From contig CANLQK010000006.1 in NCBI GenBank assembly GCA_947493255.1, positions 282,737 through 346,736 of the forward strand: a stretch of DNA of 64,000 bases. The letters run 5' to 3'. Both the position numbers and the translations under genes were made by a program. This document shows positions 16,979 through 25,956 of the stretch, piece after piece. The stretch comes from an uncultured Paracoccaceae bacterium. GTDB lineage: Bacteria; Pseudomonadota; Alphaproteobacteria; Rhodobacterales; Rhodobacteraceae. How positions within the stretch are numbered: the first letter of the stretch is position 1; each line of letters opens with the position of its first letter. The notes under the pieces are model-generated. The model made no database searches. It was not told the origin of the DNA and was given only the letters and a program-made list of their open reading frames with translations.

Positions 16979-18580
16979 TTGAGCAATTTAGAATCGGTTT
17001 GGACAAATCTGAGCGGACGTAAAAAGTTAACAGCCGTAGGCGCGGCGCTTGCTGTGTTCACTGCAGTTTTTTTGATGTCGCGGAACACCAATTCTGCAGA
17101 CTTGTCACTACTATATGCCGGTTTGGACAACGGTGCTGCAGGCGAAGTCATCACGGCATTGGACCAACTCGGCGTCGCCTACGATGTACGCGGCGCTTCA
17201 ATATTTGTTCCAACTAGCGACAGAGACCGCTTACGTATGACCTTAGCCAGTGAGGGTTTACCGACCAATTCATCTCGGGGCTACGAGCTTCTCGATTCGC
17301 TGTCTGGTTTCGGTACAACGTCGCAAATGTTCGATGCTGCATATTGGCGTGCAAAGGAGGGTGAATTAGCGCGGACAATGTTGGCGAGTCCACACATTCG
17401 AGCCGCAAGGGTCCATATTTCCGCAACTTCAGCACAGCCATTTCGCCGCGAACAGGCGCCAACAGCGGCAGTTAACGTTACAACGGCGAATGGAACCTTG
17501 GAGGTTTCACAGGCAGATGCACTCAGATTTCTAGTGGCCTCAGCCGTACCAGGTCTAGCCCCCGTAGATGTTGCTGTAATTGACGGTGTCGGCGGCCTAA
17601 TTTCAGGCTCGGACGACTCGGGTATCGCGCCTGATTCACAAGAACGAGCGGCCGAAATACGTATGCGGGTAGAGCGCCTGTTATCCGCCCGCGTAGGGCC
17701 TGGTAATGCCGTTGTGGAGGTCAGCGTCGACACCGTTATGGAGAGTGAGTCCATAATTGAACGTCGTTTTGACCCGGAAACGCGGGTCGCGATCAGTACC
17801 GATGTTCAAGAAAGTACTACATCTTCACAGGACACTGGAGGTGGCGATGTGACGATCGCATCAAATCTACCTGACGGAGACGGCGCGGGAAATAGCGGAA
17901 CCGCAACAAACGAAAATTCTGAAAGTCGCGCCGTTACAAACTATGAAGTATCTGAAACTCAGCGCGAAATATTGCGGGCACCCGGCGCTATCCGGAGAGT
18001 TACCGTAGCTGTTTTGGTGAATGACACAACGAGCATCAATGATGCCGGTGAAGTAGTAACGACCCCGCGCCCTGCTGAAGAACTAGAAGATCTGCGCGAC
18101 CTTGTGGCTTCAGCAGTTGGATTCGACTCGGAACGGGGTGACGGAATTACCATTAGATCTATGGCCTTTGATGCACTCCCGTCGCAAGGAACGGACGCGA
18201 TTGCGCCGACCGTTGCCAGTTCCGCCTTGAACTTGATGCAATTAATCCAGACTGGTGTACTCGCTTTGGTGGCGTTAATTCTGGGACTCTTCGTCGTGCG
18301 CCCAATCTTAACATCATCCAAGCCGGCCCCAGCGTTGCTTGATGATAGCGGCCGAGCTGTCGGCCCCGCCTTGGTCCGGAACGATGACACCATCATTGAA
18401 AGTACTGCAGCAAATGCCGCAGTTTCTGATATCGGCGCTCCAACGCAAAGCAGCACGCCTCTGACAACAGAAGAAAGCCCCGTCGAACGGTTAAGAGAAT
18501 TGATCGATGGCCGGCGTGATGAAGCTATACAAGTTCTTCAGTCTTGGATTGATGAACCCGCTGCTGAAGGGACAAAATGA
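16979..18580 (+). CDS. fliF: Flagellar MS-ring protein FliF
   Basis: FliF builds the MS ring, the base of the motor in the inner membrane. The 533-residue product has a first membrane segment near residues 18-38, a large periplasmic part with secretin-like ring-building motifs, and a second membrane segment near 425-445 (LIQTGVLALVALILGL). The C-terminal segment is VERLRELIDGRRDEAIQVLQSWI, the FliG-binding helix. The start is a TTG with GAGGGAG at 16966-16972; no in-frame ATG is better placed. The gene starts fliF-fliH-fliN-fliP and overlaps fliH by 4 bases. No fliG follows, as would be usual, so the partner switch gene is elsewhere. Confidence 0.95.
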   Translation: MSNLESVWTNLSGRKKLTAVGAALAVFTAVFLMSRNTNSADLSLLYAGLDNGAAGEVITALDQLGVAYDVRGASIFVPTSDRDRLRMTLASEGLPTNSSRGYELLDSLSGFGTTSQMFDAAYWRAKEGELARTMLASPHIRAARVHISATSAQPFRREQAPTAAVNVTTANGTLEVSQADALRFLVASAVPGLAPVDVAVIDGVGGLISGSDDSGIAPDSQERAAEIRMRVERLLSARVGPGNAVVEVSVDTVMESESIIERRFDPETRVAISTDVQESTTSSQDTGGGDVTIASNLPDGDGAGNSGTATNENSESRAVTNYEVSETQREILRAPGAIRRVTVAVLVNDTTSINDAGEVVTTPRPAEELEDLRDLVASAVGFDSERGDGITIRSMAFDALPSQGTDAIAPTVASSALNLMQLIQTGVLALVALILGLFVVRPILTSSKPAPALLDDSGRAVGPALVRNDDTIIESTAANAAVSDIGAPTQSSTPLTTEESPVERLRELIDGRRDEAIQVLQSWIDEPAAEGTK

Positions 18581-19140
18581 TGGCCTCCCCAATTTCCCTC
18601 GAGAGTTTTGACACAGGCACACCTGTCGCCGTTCCTGAAAGTCCTGATTATGAGCGTGGGTACCAACACGGATTAACCCAAGCGCAAGCGCAAACAGAGA
18701 CAAAGTTATTGGCTGCGGTTTCAGATTTATCTGCGACGCTAACTGACCTGTCATTTGGGTATGAAGAGGCGCTCCAGCACGTGCTGTCAAAACTATCACC
18801 TTTGATGTCCCAGATCGCAGAGCTCATTGTGCCAGAGGTCTTATCAAATACATTCGAGTTGCATCTCGCTGAAACGCTTCAATACGCAGTAGCGGCCGAG
18901 TGCGAGGGTGGTTTTCAGGTCTTGGTACCCCCCGAAACCGCTGCACTCATGCAATCGACAGAACAAATATCTACGATGCCTTGTGACATCCTTGCCTGCT
19001 CTGATCTTGGCATTGGTCAGGCCCTCATCAGCTACGGTGAGACTTCCAATCAAGTTTTGGATCTCCCCGCTCTCTCAAATGCTCTGCAAACTGCACTTCA
19101 GGGCATCGGTCAAAAAGAATGGAGCCGAAAAGATGGATGA
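18577..19140 (+). CDS. fliH: Flagellar export regulator FliH
   Basis: FliH is the cytoplasmic protein that binds and restrains FliI and anchors it to the C ring through FliN. The 187-residue product has an N-terminal segment with YERGYQHGLTQAQAQ, a helical middle part, and a C-terminal domain with FQVLVPPETAALM and ACSDLGIGQALISYGET resembling FliH/HrpE. Its start overlaps fliF by 4 bases and its stop overlaps fliN by 8 bases. The neighbour relationships (fliF, fliN) strongly support the call even though FliH is a poorly conserved family. Confidence 0.85.
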   Translation: MMASPISLESFDTGTPVAVPESPDYERGYQHGLTQAQAQTETKLLAAVSDLSATLTDLSFGYEEALQHVLSKLSPLMSQIAELIVPEVLSNTFELHLAETLQYAVAAECEGGFQVLVPPETAALMQSTEQISTMPCDILACSDLGIGQALISYGETSNQVLDLPALSNALQTALQGIGQKEWSRKDG

Positions 19141-19411
19141 AGATCTTTCAAAGTCACCCCACCCGCTTCGAAACATCCCAGTAGAAGTAACAGTTTCGGT
19201 TGGGCGTGCTCGTCCACTGGTAAAGGAACTGTTGGAACTTGAAGAAAATGCAATCCTCGCTTTAGACAAGAAAATAGCTGACCCTGTAGACATTTTTGTT
19301 GGTGGCCGATTGATCGCGCGGGGACAGCTAGAACAGATAGAAGGTGATGGAACCGGACAGCTGGCCGTTCGGCTAACAGACGTTATTTCAGATAGTGTAA
19401 ACGATGTCTAA
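19133..19411 (+). CDS. fliN: Flagellar C-ring protein FliN
   Basis: FliN forms the bottom of the rotor C ring and binds FliH-FliI complexes. The 92-residue product consists of a single SpoA-type domain with NIPVEVTVSVGRARPLVKELL and GGRLIARGQLEQIEG, as in FliN. A longer reading frame runs upstream to 18908, but the ATG at 19133 behind GGAGCCG gives the usual FliN length. It overlaps fliH by 8 bases and fliP by 8 bases. fliM and fliG are not nearby, which is unusual since these rotor genes often cluster with fliN. Confidence 0.92.
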   Translation: MDEDLSKSPHPLRNIPVEVTVSVGRARPLVKELLELEENAILALDKKIADPVDIFVGGRLIARGQLEQIEGDGTGQLAVRLTDVISDSVNDV

Positions 19412-20138
19412 AGTCAGCAGAGCGGCATTAATCATTGGGCTAACGCTCTTAATCTGCCAACCTGCAAGTGCACAAGACCTATCAATATCGTTAGGTGAAG
19501 ATGGGTCTTTGGCGACAAGGTCGATCCAACTGTTCGTCCTTGTCACGCTATTGAGTGTCGTTCCAGGCCTGGCAATCATGATTACCAGTTTCCCGTTTAT
19601 GGTTACCGTGTTGTCAATTTTAAGACAGGGCATCGGGTTACAACAATCGCCACCAAACATGTTGATCGTAAGCCTCGCTCTGTTCCTAACCTACTTTGTG
19701 ATGGAACCTGTTTTCGTAGTCGCCTGGGAAAATGGGGTTGATCCATTTGTGAACGGCGGCATTCCGCTTGAAGAGGCGTTTGTTAAAACCTTAGACCCTT
19801 TTCGAACATTTATGTCTGGCCGTATCGCAGAAGATACTTTTGAAGAGTTGGCAAGCTTACGGCCTACCCTAGATATTACTCTTCCTGTTGAATCATCTCC
19901 ACTGTCGATTTTAGTCCCGTCATTTCTCTTGAGCGAGATCGAACGCGCCTTTCAGATTGGCTTTATGATCTTTCTTCCGTTCTTGATAATTGACTTAGTG
20001 GTCGCTGCTATTCTGATGTCGATGGGAATGATGATGGTACCACCTGCAATCGTTTCGCTGCCCTTTAAATTGGGTTTTTTCGTTGTTGCTGACGGCTGGG
20101 GCTTAATAGCCAGTAGTCTGGTTAGAGGATATTTCTAA
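19404..20138 (+). CDS. fliP: Flagellar export gate protein FliP
   Basis: FliP is the central pore protein of the export gate. The 244-residue product has a cleavable signal peptide (about residues 1-23, ending PASAQD) and four membrane segments. The conserved text ILRQGIGLQQSPPNMLIVSLALFL lies near residues 72-95 and FLIIDLVVAAILMSMGMMMVPPA near the C-terminus. The last part of the gene and its stop codon form an 11-pair stem-loop, a probable terminator shared with the convergent flgI. It is the last gene of fliF-fliH-fliN-fliP. Confidence 0.97.
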   Translation: MSKVSRAALIIGLTLLICQPASAQDLSISLGEDGSLATRSIQLFVLVTLLSVVPGLAIMITSFPFMVTVLSILRQGIGLQQSPPNMLIVSLALFLTYFVMEPVFVVAWENGVDPFVNGGIPLEEAFVKTLDPFRTFMSGRIAEDTFEELASLRPTLDITLPVESSPLSILVPSFLLSEIERAFQIGFMIFLPFLIIDLVVAAILMSMGMMMVPPAIVSLPFKLGFFVVADGWGLIASSLVRGYF

Positions 20139-20144
20139 CCAGAC
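20116..20144. terminator. Terminator-like stem-loop overlapping the fliP stop
   Basis: A perfect 11-pair stem joins 20116-20126 to 20134-20144 with a 7-base loop. It covers the fliP stop (20136-20138) and lies in the short gap between convergent fliP and flgI, so it may end transcripts from both sides. No long T-run follows on either strand, so strength is uncertain. Confidence 0.6.
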
Positions 20145-20156
20145 GGCTAGTTATAG

Positions 20157-21257
20157 CTATCGTACTATGAACTCTGCATGTAGTGCACCCGCCGCTTTGA
20201 TGCTTTTCAAAATATCGATCATGTCACGTGGTGAAACCCCAAGGGCGTTCAGCCCTGCAACGACCTCGGACAAAGATGTACTTTCCTGAATTTCAGCTAG
20301 TCCGATACCAGGTTCTTCTTCGATCTGGGCATTTGTGTTGGGAACAACGATCGTCTCTCCATCGGAAAACGGATTCGGTTGAATAACGATTGGAGTTTCT
20401 TGGATTCTCAAAGTCAGGTTCCCCTGACTAACAGCAACACGTGAGATTCGTACATCTTCGCCCATAACAATTGTTCCCGACCGTTGGTCGACGACCACCC
20501 GTGCTCGGCGTTCAGGTTCTACAAGAATGTTCTCCACCCTCACAAGAGCATGGGCTGGAGAAATGGCTCGGGTAGCCGCAATATCTAAACGAACAGTTCC
20601 TGCATCGAGCATTATGGCGACCCCACGTCCGAACGTTTGGTTTATAGCGGCCTCGATACGTGACGCGGTTGTGAAATCCGGTGTTCTTAGTGCAAGTCGG
20701 ATGACCTCCAAATCAGAGAACTCAAAAGCTACTTCCCTTTCGACGGTCGCGCCGGCCGGGATGACGCCTGACGTAGGCACACCTTGAATAACACCTCCAC
20801 CTTCGCCTTGAGCCGAAACGCCTCCTGCGATGATCGTGCCCTGAGCAACGGCGTAAATTTCCCCGTCAGCAGCATTCAACGGTGTCATGATAAGAGTTCC
20901 ACCCAGCAAGCTATCTGCATCACCAATTGCGGAGATTGTTACATCGATTGGGCTTCCTGATCTCGCAAACGGGGGCAGACTCGCCGTTACAAGCACTGCA
21001 GCAACATTGTTTGGCCTAAACTGCTCTCCAGTGACATTAACCCCTAACCTTTCAAGAATGTTGCTCATTATCTCTTCAGTAAATGGAGAGTTTCGCAAAC
21101 CATCACCGGTGCCATTCAGACCAACAACCAAGCCATACCCAACAAGGTCATTTGATCGAACCCCATCAAATTCAACGAGGTCTTTTATTCGAATAGGGGT
21201 TGCCGACGCGGTGGTGCAAAAAGAAAGAAAAAGCAGGGCTGAAATTAGTCTAATCAA
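20157..21257 (-). CDS. flgI: Flagellar P-ring protein FlgI
   Basis: FlgI forms the periplasmic P ring around the rod. The 366-residue product has a signal peptide (about residues 1-19) and the family signatures RIKDLVEFDGVRSNDLVGYGLVVGLNGTGDG (given as the N-terminal region) and GGTLIMTPLNAADGEIYAVAQG. The C-terminal motif is VVAGLNALGVSPRDMIDILKSIK. It overlaps flgL by 4 bases. It is the last gene of the minus-strand operon flgE-flgK-flgL-flgI, which ends at the shared terminator with fliP. Confidence 0.97.
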   Translation of the reverse strand: MIRLISALLFLSFCTTASATPIRIKDLVEFDGVRSNDLVGYGLVVGLNGTGDGLRNSPFTEEIMSNILERLGVNVTGEQFRPNNVAAVLVTASLPPFARSGSPIDVTISAIGDADSLLGGTLIMTPLNAADGEIYAVAQGTIIAGGVSAQGEGGGVIQGVPTSGVIPAGATVEREVAFEFSDLEVIRLALRTPDFTTASRIEAAINQTFGRGVAIMLDAGTVRLDIAATRAISPAHALVRVENILVEPERRARVVVDQRSGTIVMGEDVRISRVAVSQGNLTLRIQETPIVIQPNPFSDGETIVVPNTNAQIEEEPGIGLAEIQESTSLSEVVAGLNALGVSPRDMIDILKSIKAAGALHAEFIVR

Positions 21258-22264
21258 CGCAAATACTCCGTCAATGAGAGGCTCGAGAGCCGTGCGGTTA
21301 ACGTATATTGAGTTTCGAGTTGCAACTGGACAGCTTCAAGTCGAGTTACTGTTTCAAATGGATCAGCCGAAACCAATTCGCTTCTGGCGATACCGAACGA
21401 GGTTTGCTCTGCAGTGTTCCTTGCGGTTGCCTCTTCAACTCGGCTTTCCACAAAGCCCAAGCTTGATTGAAAAACCGCAATCTTTTCTGCTGAGTTCAGA
21501 AGGCCAACTGCAGACTCTTGTTGCAGATCGCGGCTTTCTTCAATGCTCAAGTTGAGAGAGCTTTCCGTGGCAAAAATACCTTTGGCTAGAGATTTCAAGG
21601 TTTCTCTGATTGCGTCATCATCCGCACGCGCCGACACGGTTATATATTGATTTGTATCCAATGGTTTTTCCATGAACCCCGTCACATCGCCTTGATACCC
21701 AATAGCGTCAAACCCACCTCCAACATCATCGAACCATGAATCAATCGCTGCAGAAATATCAACGGCAGTCGAAAGACCTGAAAGAGACGTCTTGAGATCT
21801 GTGAGCATGACTTCCGCATCAGCCAAGGGAGCATCTTCAATGTTTGTTCCGCCGAATAGGGAACGATCACCGTAGCGGGTATTCAATGCAGAAACGGTTG
21901 CCTCAAAACTTGCCAACGCAACATCCGATGCGTTTGACATTTGAGACAGAGAACTTGCACCTCCAATTGTAAGCAACGTTTCATTCGCGTTTGATCTCAA
22001 CGTATCTACGTTTTCTAAAACAGACTGCATCGTAGACAACATGTGAGAAGTTTGGGTATTCACTTGCTCGTATTTTTCTAGAAGCGCCAATTGTCGGTCC
22101 AGTCCATTCAAGGCAGTCTGGGAGCCGCCCAAATGCGCGGTTAAGTCGGAATGTTCACCAGTTGTCAGCTCTTCAACCAAAGTACTAAGTTCGGTCTTGA
22201 GCCTTGTGTTGCTTTGGCTTGTAAGAAAATGCTGACGTAGGTCGCCGATGGTTGATAGTGGCAT
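21254..22264 (-). CDS. flgL: Hook-filament junction protein FlgL
   Basis: FlgL is the second junction protein, joining the filament to the hook after FlgK. The 336-residue product is helical at both ends, with a conserved C-terminal segment SLGFVESRVEEATARNTAEQT and LEAVQLQLETQYTLTARLSSLSL, as in flagellin-like junction proteins. It is in the operon flgE-flgK-flgL-flgI, 3 bases after flgK and overlapping flgI by 4 bases. The length is typical. No anomaly is seen. Confidence 0.94.
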   Translation of the reverse strand: MPLSTIGDLRQHFLTSQSNTRLKTELSTLVEELTTGEHSDLTAHLGGSQTALNGLDRQLALLEKYEQVNTQTSHMLSTMQSVLENVDTLRSNANETLLTIGGASSLSQMSNASDVALASFEATVSALNTRYGDRSLFGGTNIEDAPLADAEVMLTDLKTSLSGLSTAVDISAAIDSWFDDVGGGFDAIGYQGDVTGFMEKPLDTNQYITVSARADDDAIRETLKSLAKGIFATESSLNLSIEESRDLQQESAVGLLNSAEKIAVFQSSLGFVESRVEEATARNTAEQTSFGIARSELVSADPFETVTRLEAVQLQLETQYTLTARLSSLSLTEYLR

Positions 22265-22267
22265 GAT

Positions 22268-23713
22268 CTAGATCTCCATCAAGCGTTGCATGAGTGTATC
22301 AACCGTTTGAACAACCCGCGCGTTCGCAGCATATGCTTGCTCGACCCGTAGCAACATTTGCAATTCGTAATCCGTGTCGACACCATCTGCAGCTTCTGCT
22401 TCAGTCAAACTTGTCCAACGGGAAGTTTCGAAACTCAGGTCTGCTTCATATGTAAGCCTTTGCGACCCGATCCCTGCTTCGATGTTGGCTGCGCGCCCCG
22501 CTGCAGAAAGCATCGTTGGATCTAAACCAACAGCTCTTGGTTCTGACAGAACGGCACTCAATGCCTGAAGAAGAGACGAGTCGCCTGAGGAACCTGCAAC
22601 GGTCGCGTTTACACCATCTCTTATGTTTGTGACCACACCACCTTGAGCGGGATCGACGGAAGCATTCAACGAAATTCGCGACGCTAGTCCAGTGACAGAC
22701 GTCCCATCATATGCTGCGCCGGCATCCGTTAATAGCCCCGCATCACCGGGTGATAGTGTCGAATCTAGACCCGGATCTTGAAAGCGGGTGATTAAGTCAG
22801 CAGCCATAATGTCCAGATTGCTTTGGGCATCTACGAGATCAACATCTCTGACCTGAAATGCAGCTGCAAGGCTACCGCCAGACATTCGCCCAATTCCGTC
22901 TGACGAGATTGCAACTCCATCGATGGTAATGCCGCCTAACCCACCGCTCGCTAATGTCATATCAGGCGTAATTGTCGCGTTGGGACTAAAGCCAAAGACC
23001 TTTGCGGTGCCGTCGAGCAACGTTTCGCCGGAGGTGGTCATCAATGCGACCTGACCATTGTCTCGCTGAAACTGTTTGATCGGAACGATCTCTGCAATTG
23101 AATCAATGATCTGTTGTCGTGTGTCCATTAAGCCCGACACATCGACGCCAGAACTACGTGCGGCAACTATGTCTTTGTTCAAATCCTCGACTTGCCCGAG
23201 GGCCGTATTAAGAGCATCGACCTGATCTGCAATGAAAGTATCCGCTTCAACGCGCTTTGCTTGTATGCTGTCAGAAGCTGTATTGAGGCTGCTGGCCAAT
23301 TCGGTGAACCGTTGACCAAGCGCAGTAAGGCTAACGTCTGACGAGGGATCAGCGGCTGCTTCCACCAATGCGGCTTCTACCGCGACAATGCGCGCCGACA
23401 GCGAACCTTCTTCGCCGGCACTGCCAATGATTCCTTCGACATCGCTAATGGTGTTTGCAAGGAACGATGCTGCACCCATGCTCGCATCAGAAAGGCGACG
23501 GCTGGATAAAAGTCCTAAATCTACGTGGCGGGTGACACCCGAAATTTGGACACCAGCGCCTCGACCACCGACAGATGCCGAAGAGAGATCTAACGTTCGG
23601 CGTGCATAACCATCAGTCAATGCATTCGACACATTTGAAGAAACGACTTCCGCCAACCGCGAAGCGGCTGTCATCCCTGATAGGGCATTTGAAAGGGAGT
23701 GGGTAATACTCAT
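22268..23713 (-). CDS. flgK: Hook-filament junction protein FlgK
   Basis: FlgK is the first hook-filament junction protein. The 481-residue product has the rod/hook opening SLSNALSGMTAASRLAEVVSSNVSNALTDGYARR and a central variable domain. The C-terminal helix EAEAADGVDTDYELQMLLRVEQAYAANARVVQTVDTLMQ is typical of FlgK; these segments are quoted only as short marks of the ends. It lies 3 bases before flgL and 16 bases after flgE. The central insert is smaller than in enterobacteria. Confidence 0.94.
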   Translation of the reverse strand: MSITHSLSNALSGMTAASRLAEVVSSNVSNALTDGYARRTLDLSSASVGGRGAGVQISGVTRHVDLGLLSSRRLSDASMGAASFLANTISDVEGIIGSAGEEGSLSARIVAVEAALVEAAADPSSDVSLTALGQRFTELASSLNTASDSIQAKRVEADTFIADQVDALNTALGQVEDLNKDIVAARSSGVDVSGLMDTRQQIIDSIAEIVPIKQFQRDNGQVALMTTSGETLLDGTAKVFGFSPNATITPDMTLASGGLGGITIDGVAISSDGIGRMSGGSLAAAFQVRDVDLVDAQSNLDIMAADLITRFQDPGLDSTLSPGDAGLLTDAGAAYDGTSVTGLASRISLNASVDPAQGGVVTNIRDGVNATVAGSSGDSSLLQALSAVLSEPRAVGLDPTMLSAAGRAANIEAGIGSQRLTYEADLSFETSRWTSLTEAEAADGVDTDYELQMLLRVEQAYAANARVVQTVDTLMQRLMEI

Positions 23714-23729
23714 GACTGCCGCCTATATG

Positions 23730-25034
23730 TTATCGTTTGATGTTGGTGGTTTCCTGCAGCATCTCGTCGACGGTCTGGATGACCTTCGCGTTTGAGGAAT
23801 ACGCACGTTGAGTTTGAATAAGTTGGGTGAGTTCGCCCGCGACATCTGTTGAAGATTCCTCACGCGCATAACTTACAATATCGCCCGTTGGCCCATCCCC
23901 GGCGTCCCAAAGGTAAAAGTCTCCGCTGTCCAAGGTAATTGAATAGCTCTGATTATCGGCCGTTGAGAGACCGTTCTCATTCGCTACATTTGCCAGAGGT
24001 ACTTGATAAATGGTTCGCGAGACCCCGGAGTCGAAGAACGCTACGACGAAACCGTTCGGGTCAACTTCAACGGATGTTAAGTTGCCGACCGGAGAGCCAT
24101 CCTTATCGATCGAAACAGGTGCGAAGGTATCAGAAAGTTGCGACAGACCGCCGGCTTCGCCGATCAAGCCTAACCCAAAGTCTATTGTGCCACCGTCGAC
24201 AGCGACCGCTACGGTGCCGTCTGTTACATCATAAGCGCCACCTACAGTATTCGTCACCGAAAGAAGCCTGCCACCCGCTCCGGCTGTATCGTCAAATTCA
24301 AGTTCATATTCACCAACGACGGCACCGCCACTGGCGCTGTCTTCGATCAACATTGTCCACGTGTTGGAGGCTCCGGTCGCGGGCACCGTTGGTACAAAGC
24401 TGACCGACAGGGTCTCGGCGATTCCAAGGTTATTGTAGTATTCAACTGTGATCGCTTCGGTGCCACCTGCTGCGCCTGCTTCGGTCGCTGTCGCAGGGAG
24501 ATTGAGGGACAAATCAACAGACGTGGTAGGGTTGGCTGTGAATTGGCTATTGTTCAGCTGAACCGGTTTAAGGCCAGACACACTGTCCCGTGGGAAACTT
24601 GGAATCGAGCCATCAGGGTTTGCAGGCCAGCCGAGAAGTGACAGGCCACTTTCGGTTACGAGGTAACCATCTGAGTTCGCGCGGAAGGACCCAGTCGTCG
24701 CAAACAGGAGAGGGAAGTCACCTTCGTCCCCGGCGGTAAGCGACGAGTAGTCTGTGACTGGCAACATACCTTTATCCAAAACCGCCAAGTCGGTTGCGTT
24801 GGTGGTGGAAACAACGGCGCCGCGTTCATCAATCAAGCGCTGGCTTGTCGTTCGAACACCTCCTGCGGAATAGGACCCAGCAGAGTTATTGATGACCATG
24901 GAATGAAAATCAGTTTCGGCCCGCTTATACCCATAAGTTGCCGAGTTTGCGATGTTATCAGAGATCGTGGCAAGGCGACTAGCATTGGATGCAAGCCCCG
25001 CCACACTAGCATTTAGAGAAGATGAAATGGTCAT
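23730..25034 (-). CDS. flgE: Flagellar hook protein FlgE
   Basis: FlgE is the hook subunit. The ATG at 25034 is chosen over an upstream frame extension to 25088 because it gives the canonical start MTISSSLNASVAGLASNA with an AGAAAGG site upstream. The protein is 434 residues long. The rod/hook motif SDNIANSATYGYKRAETDF lies near residues 25-43, a beta-rich D1/D2 region follows, and the C-terminal helix contains LTQLIQTQRAYSSNAKVIQTV. Promoter and CtrA-type box precede it at 25095-25109. It leads the operon with flgK, flgL and flgI. Its cap protein gene flgD is not in the window. Confidence 0.95.
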   Translation of the reverse strand: MTISSSLNASVAGLASNASRLATISDNIANSATYGYKRAETDFHSMVINNSAGSYSAGGVRTTSQRLIDERGAVVSTTNATDLAVLDKGMLPVTDYSSLTAGDEGDFPLLFATTGSFRANSDGYLVTESGLSLLGWPANPDGSIPSFPRDSVSGLKPVQLNNSQFTANPTTSVDLSLNLPATATEAGAAGGTEAITVEYYNNLGIAETLSVSFVPTVPATGASNTWTMLIEDSASGGAVVGEYELEFDDTAGAGGRLLSVTNTVGGAYDVTDGTVAVAVDGGTIDFGLGLIGEAGGLSQLSDTFAPVSIDKDGSPVGNLTSVEVDPNGFVVAFFDSGVSRTIYQVPLANVANENGLSTADNQSYSITLDSGDFYLWDAGDGPTGDIVSYAREESSTDVAGELTQLIQTQRAYSSNAKVIQTVDEMLQETTNIKR

Positions 25035-25094
25035 AAACTGGGCCTTTCTGCCACAAGGTTCGAACTGTCTGACGCAAGACCTACACAACCTCCC

Positions 25095-25109
25095 TTAACG
25101 GCGACCTAA
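25095..25109. promoter_or_regulatory. CtrA-type box upstream of flgE
   Basis: Reading on the minus strand, TTAG, seven bases, TTAA, then GG matches the CtrA consensus with one change. It lies 61 bases before the flgE start and 16 bases inside the gap after motB. The right half is TTAAGG, as in the fliF/fliL box. Confidence 0.55.
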
Positions 25110-25124
25110 TAGATAAAATGCCAA

Positions 25125-25952
25125 CTAGTTTGGTCTACGATCCGTTCTCAACAACGTAATTTCGATTCTATTATTTCTAACTGAGAGCGCCTGTGAACGA
25201 GCTAGATCTCTATCTGCATGCCCAGTAGTTCGCGCGATTCTTTCGACGTCTAGTCCGCCCTCTTCCAACAACAGACGTACTGTTTCTGCACGCCCATTCG
25301 AGATGTCCCATAGACGCCGGTCGGCAATAACAACTGGAAGCGACCGACTATGACCCGCAATAGCCACGGGGTTGGTGACCAGATCAAAGACACTTGCAAA
25401 CATTTGGGTCAAATCGATCAGAACGGGGGCTGGAACAGAGCCACCATCCAAAAACAATGGTGCATTCTCGCGAGCAAAGACTTCAATGATCAAACCCTCA
25501 TCGGTCAGCTTTGTAACCACGTGACGGAGGGCTTCTTGTTGAATCAGGCTTTCACCTCCAAGGCCCAGCAACGTGGTTTCAACATCTAACAACGCGGCAA
25601 CCTCTGCAGCCTCATCCTCTGCCGCTTCGAAATCGCCCTCGAACGGAACACCACCAGCTTCACCTGTGCCATCCTGCACCATGGTGTCGTCTGTCATGAT
25701 ATTGGTCCCACCAAACATTCCTTCGCCGCCACCAGAAATACGGTTCACAGGTATCGTCGGCGAAAAGTAATCTGCAAGTCCTTTGCGTTGTTGTTCAGTG
25801 GTGGCATTCAGCAACCACATCAACAAAAAAAACGCCATCATTGCGGTCACGAAATCCGCATAGGCCACCTTCCAAGCGCCCCCATGGTGACCGCCGCCGG
25901 CGATCACTTTTTTTCGCTTAATGATGATCGGGGCATTCGATCCGTTTGACAT
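25125..25952 (-). CDS. motB: Flagellar motor stator protein MotB
   Basis: MotB couples proton flow to MotA and anchors the stator to peptidoglycan. The 275-residue product has one membrane segment (about residues 26-47) with the proton-binding aspartate in VAYADFVTAMMAFFLLM. A linker region with plug-like helix follows. The C-terminal OmpA-like domain has VAIAGHSRSLPVV and NVRNNRIEITLLR-like ends. The Asp is preserved, so the protein should be functional. The gene begins with a SD-hiding stem-loop (25957-25997), and motA is 10 kb away on the same strand. Confidence 0.95.
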   Translation of the reverse strand: MSNGSNAPIIIKRKKVIAGGGHHGGAWKVAYADFVTAMMAFFLLMWLLNATTEQQRKGLADYFSPTIPVNRISGGGEGMFGGTNIMTDDTMVQDGTGEAGGVPFEGDFEAAEDEAAEVAALLDVETTLLGLGGESLIQQEALRHVVTKLTDEGLIIEVFARENAPLFLDGGSVPAPVLIDLTQMFASVFDLVTNPVAIAGHSRSLPVVIADRRLWDISNGRAETVRLLLEEGGLDVERIARTTGHADRDLARSQALSVRNNRIEITLLRTDRRPN

Positions 25953-25956
25953 GCGT

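Noticed and set aside
20887..21555. 222-residue plus-strand ORF across flgI and flgL
   Set aside because: It lies fully antisense to two well-supported flagellar genes, and its product is low-complexity with no recognised motif.
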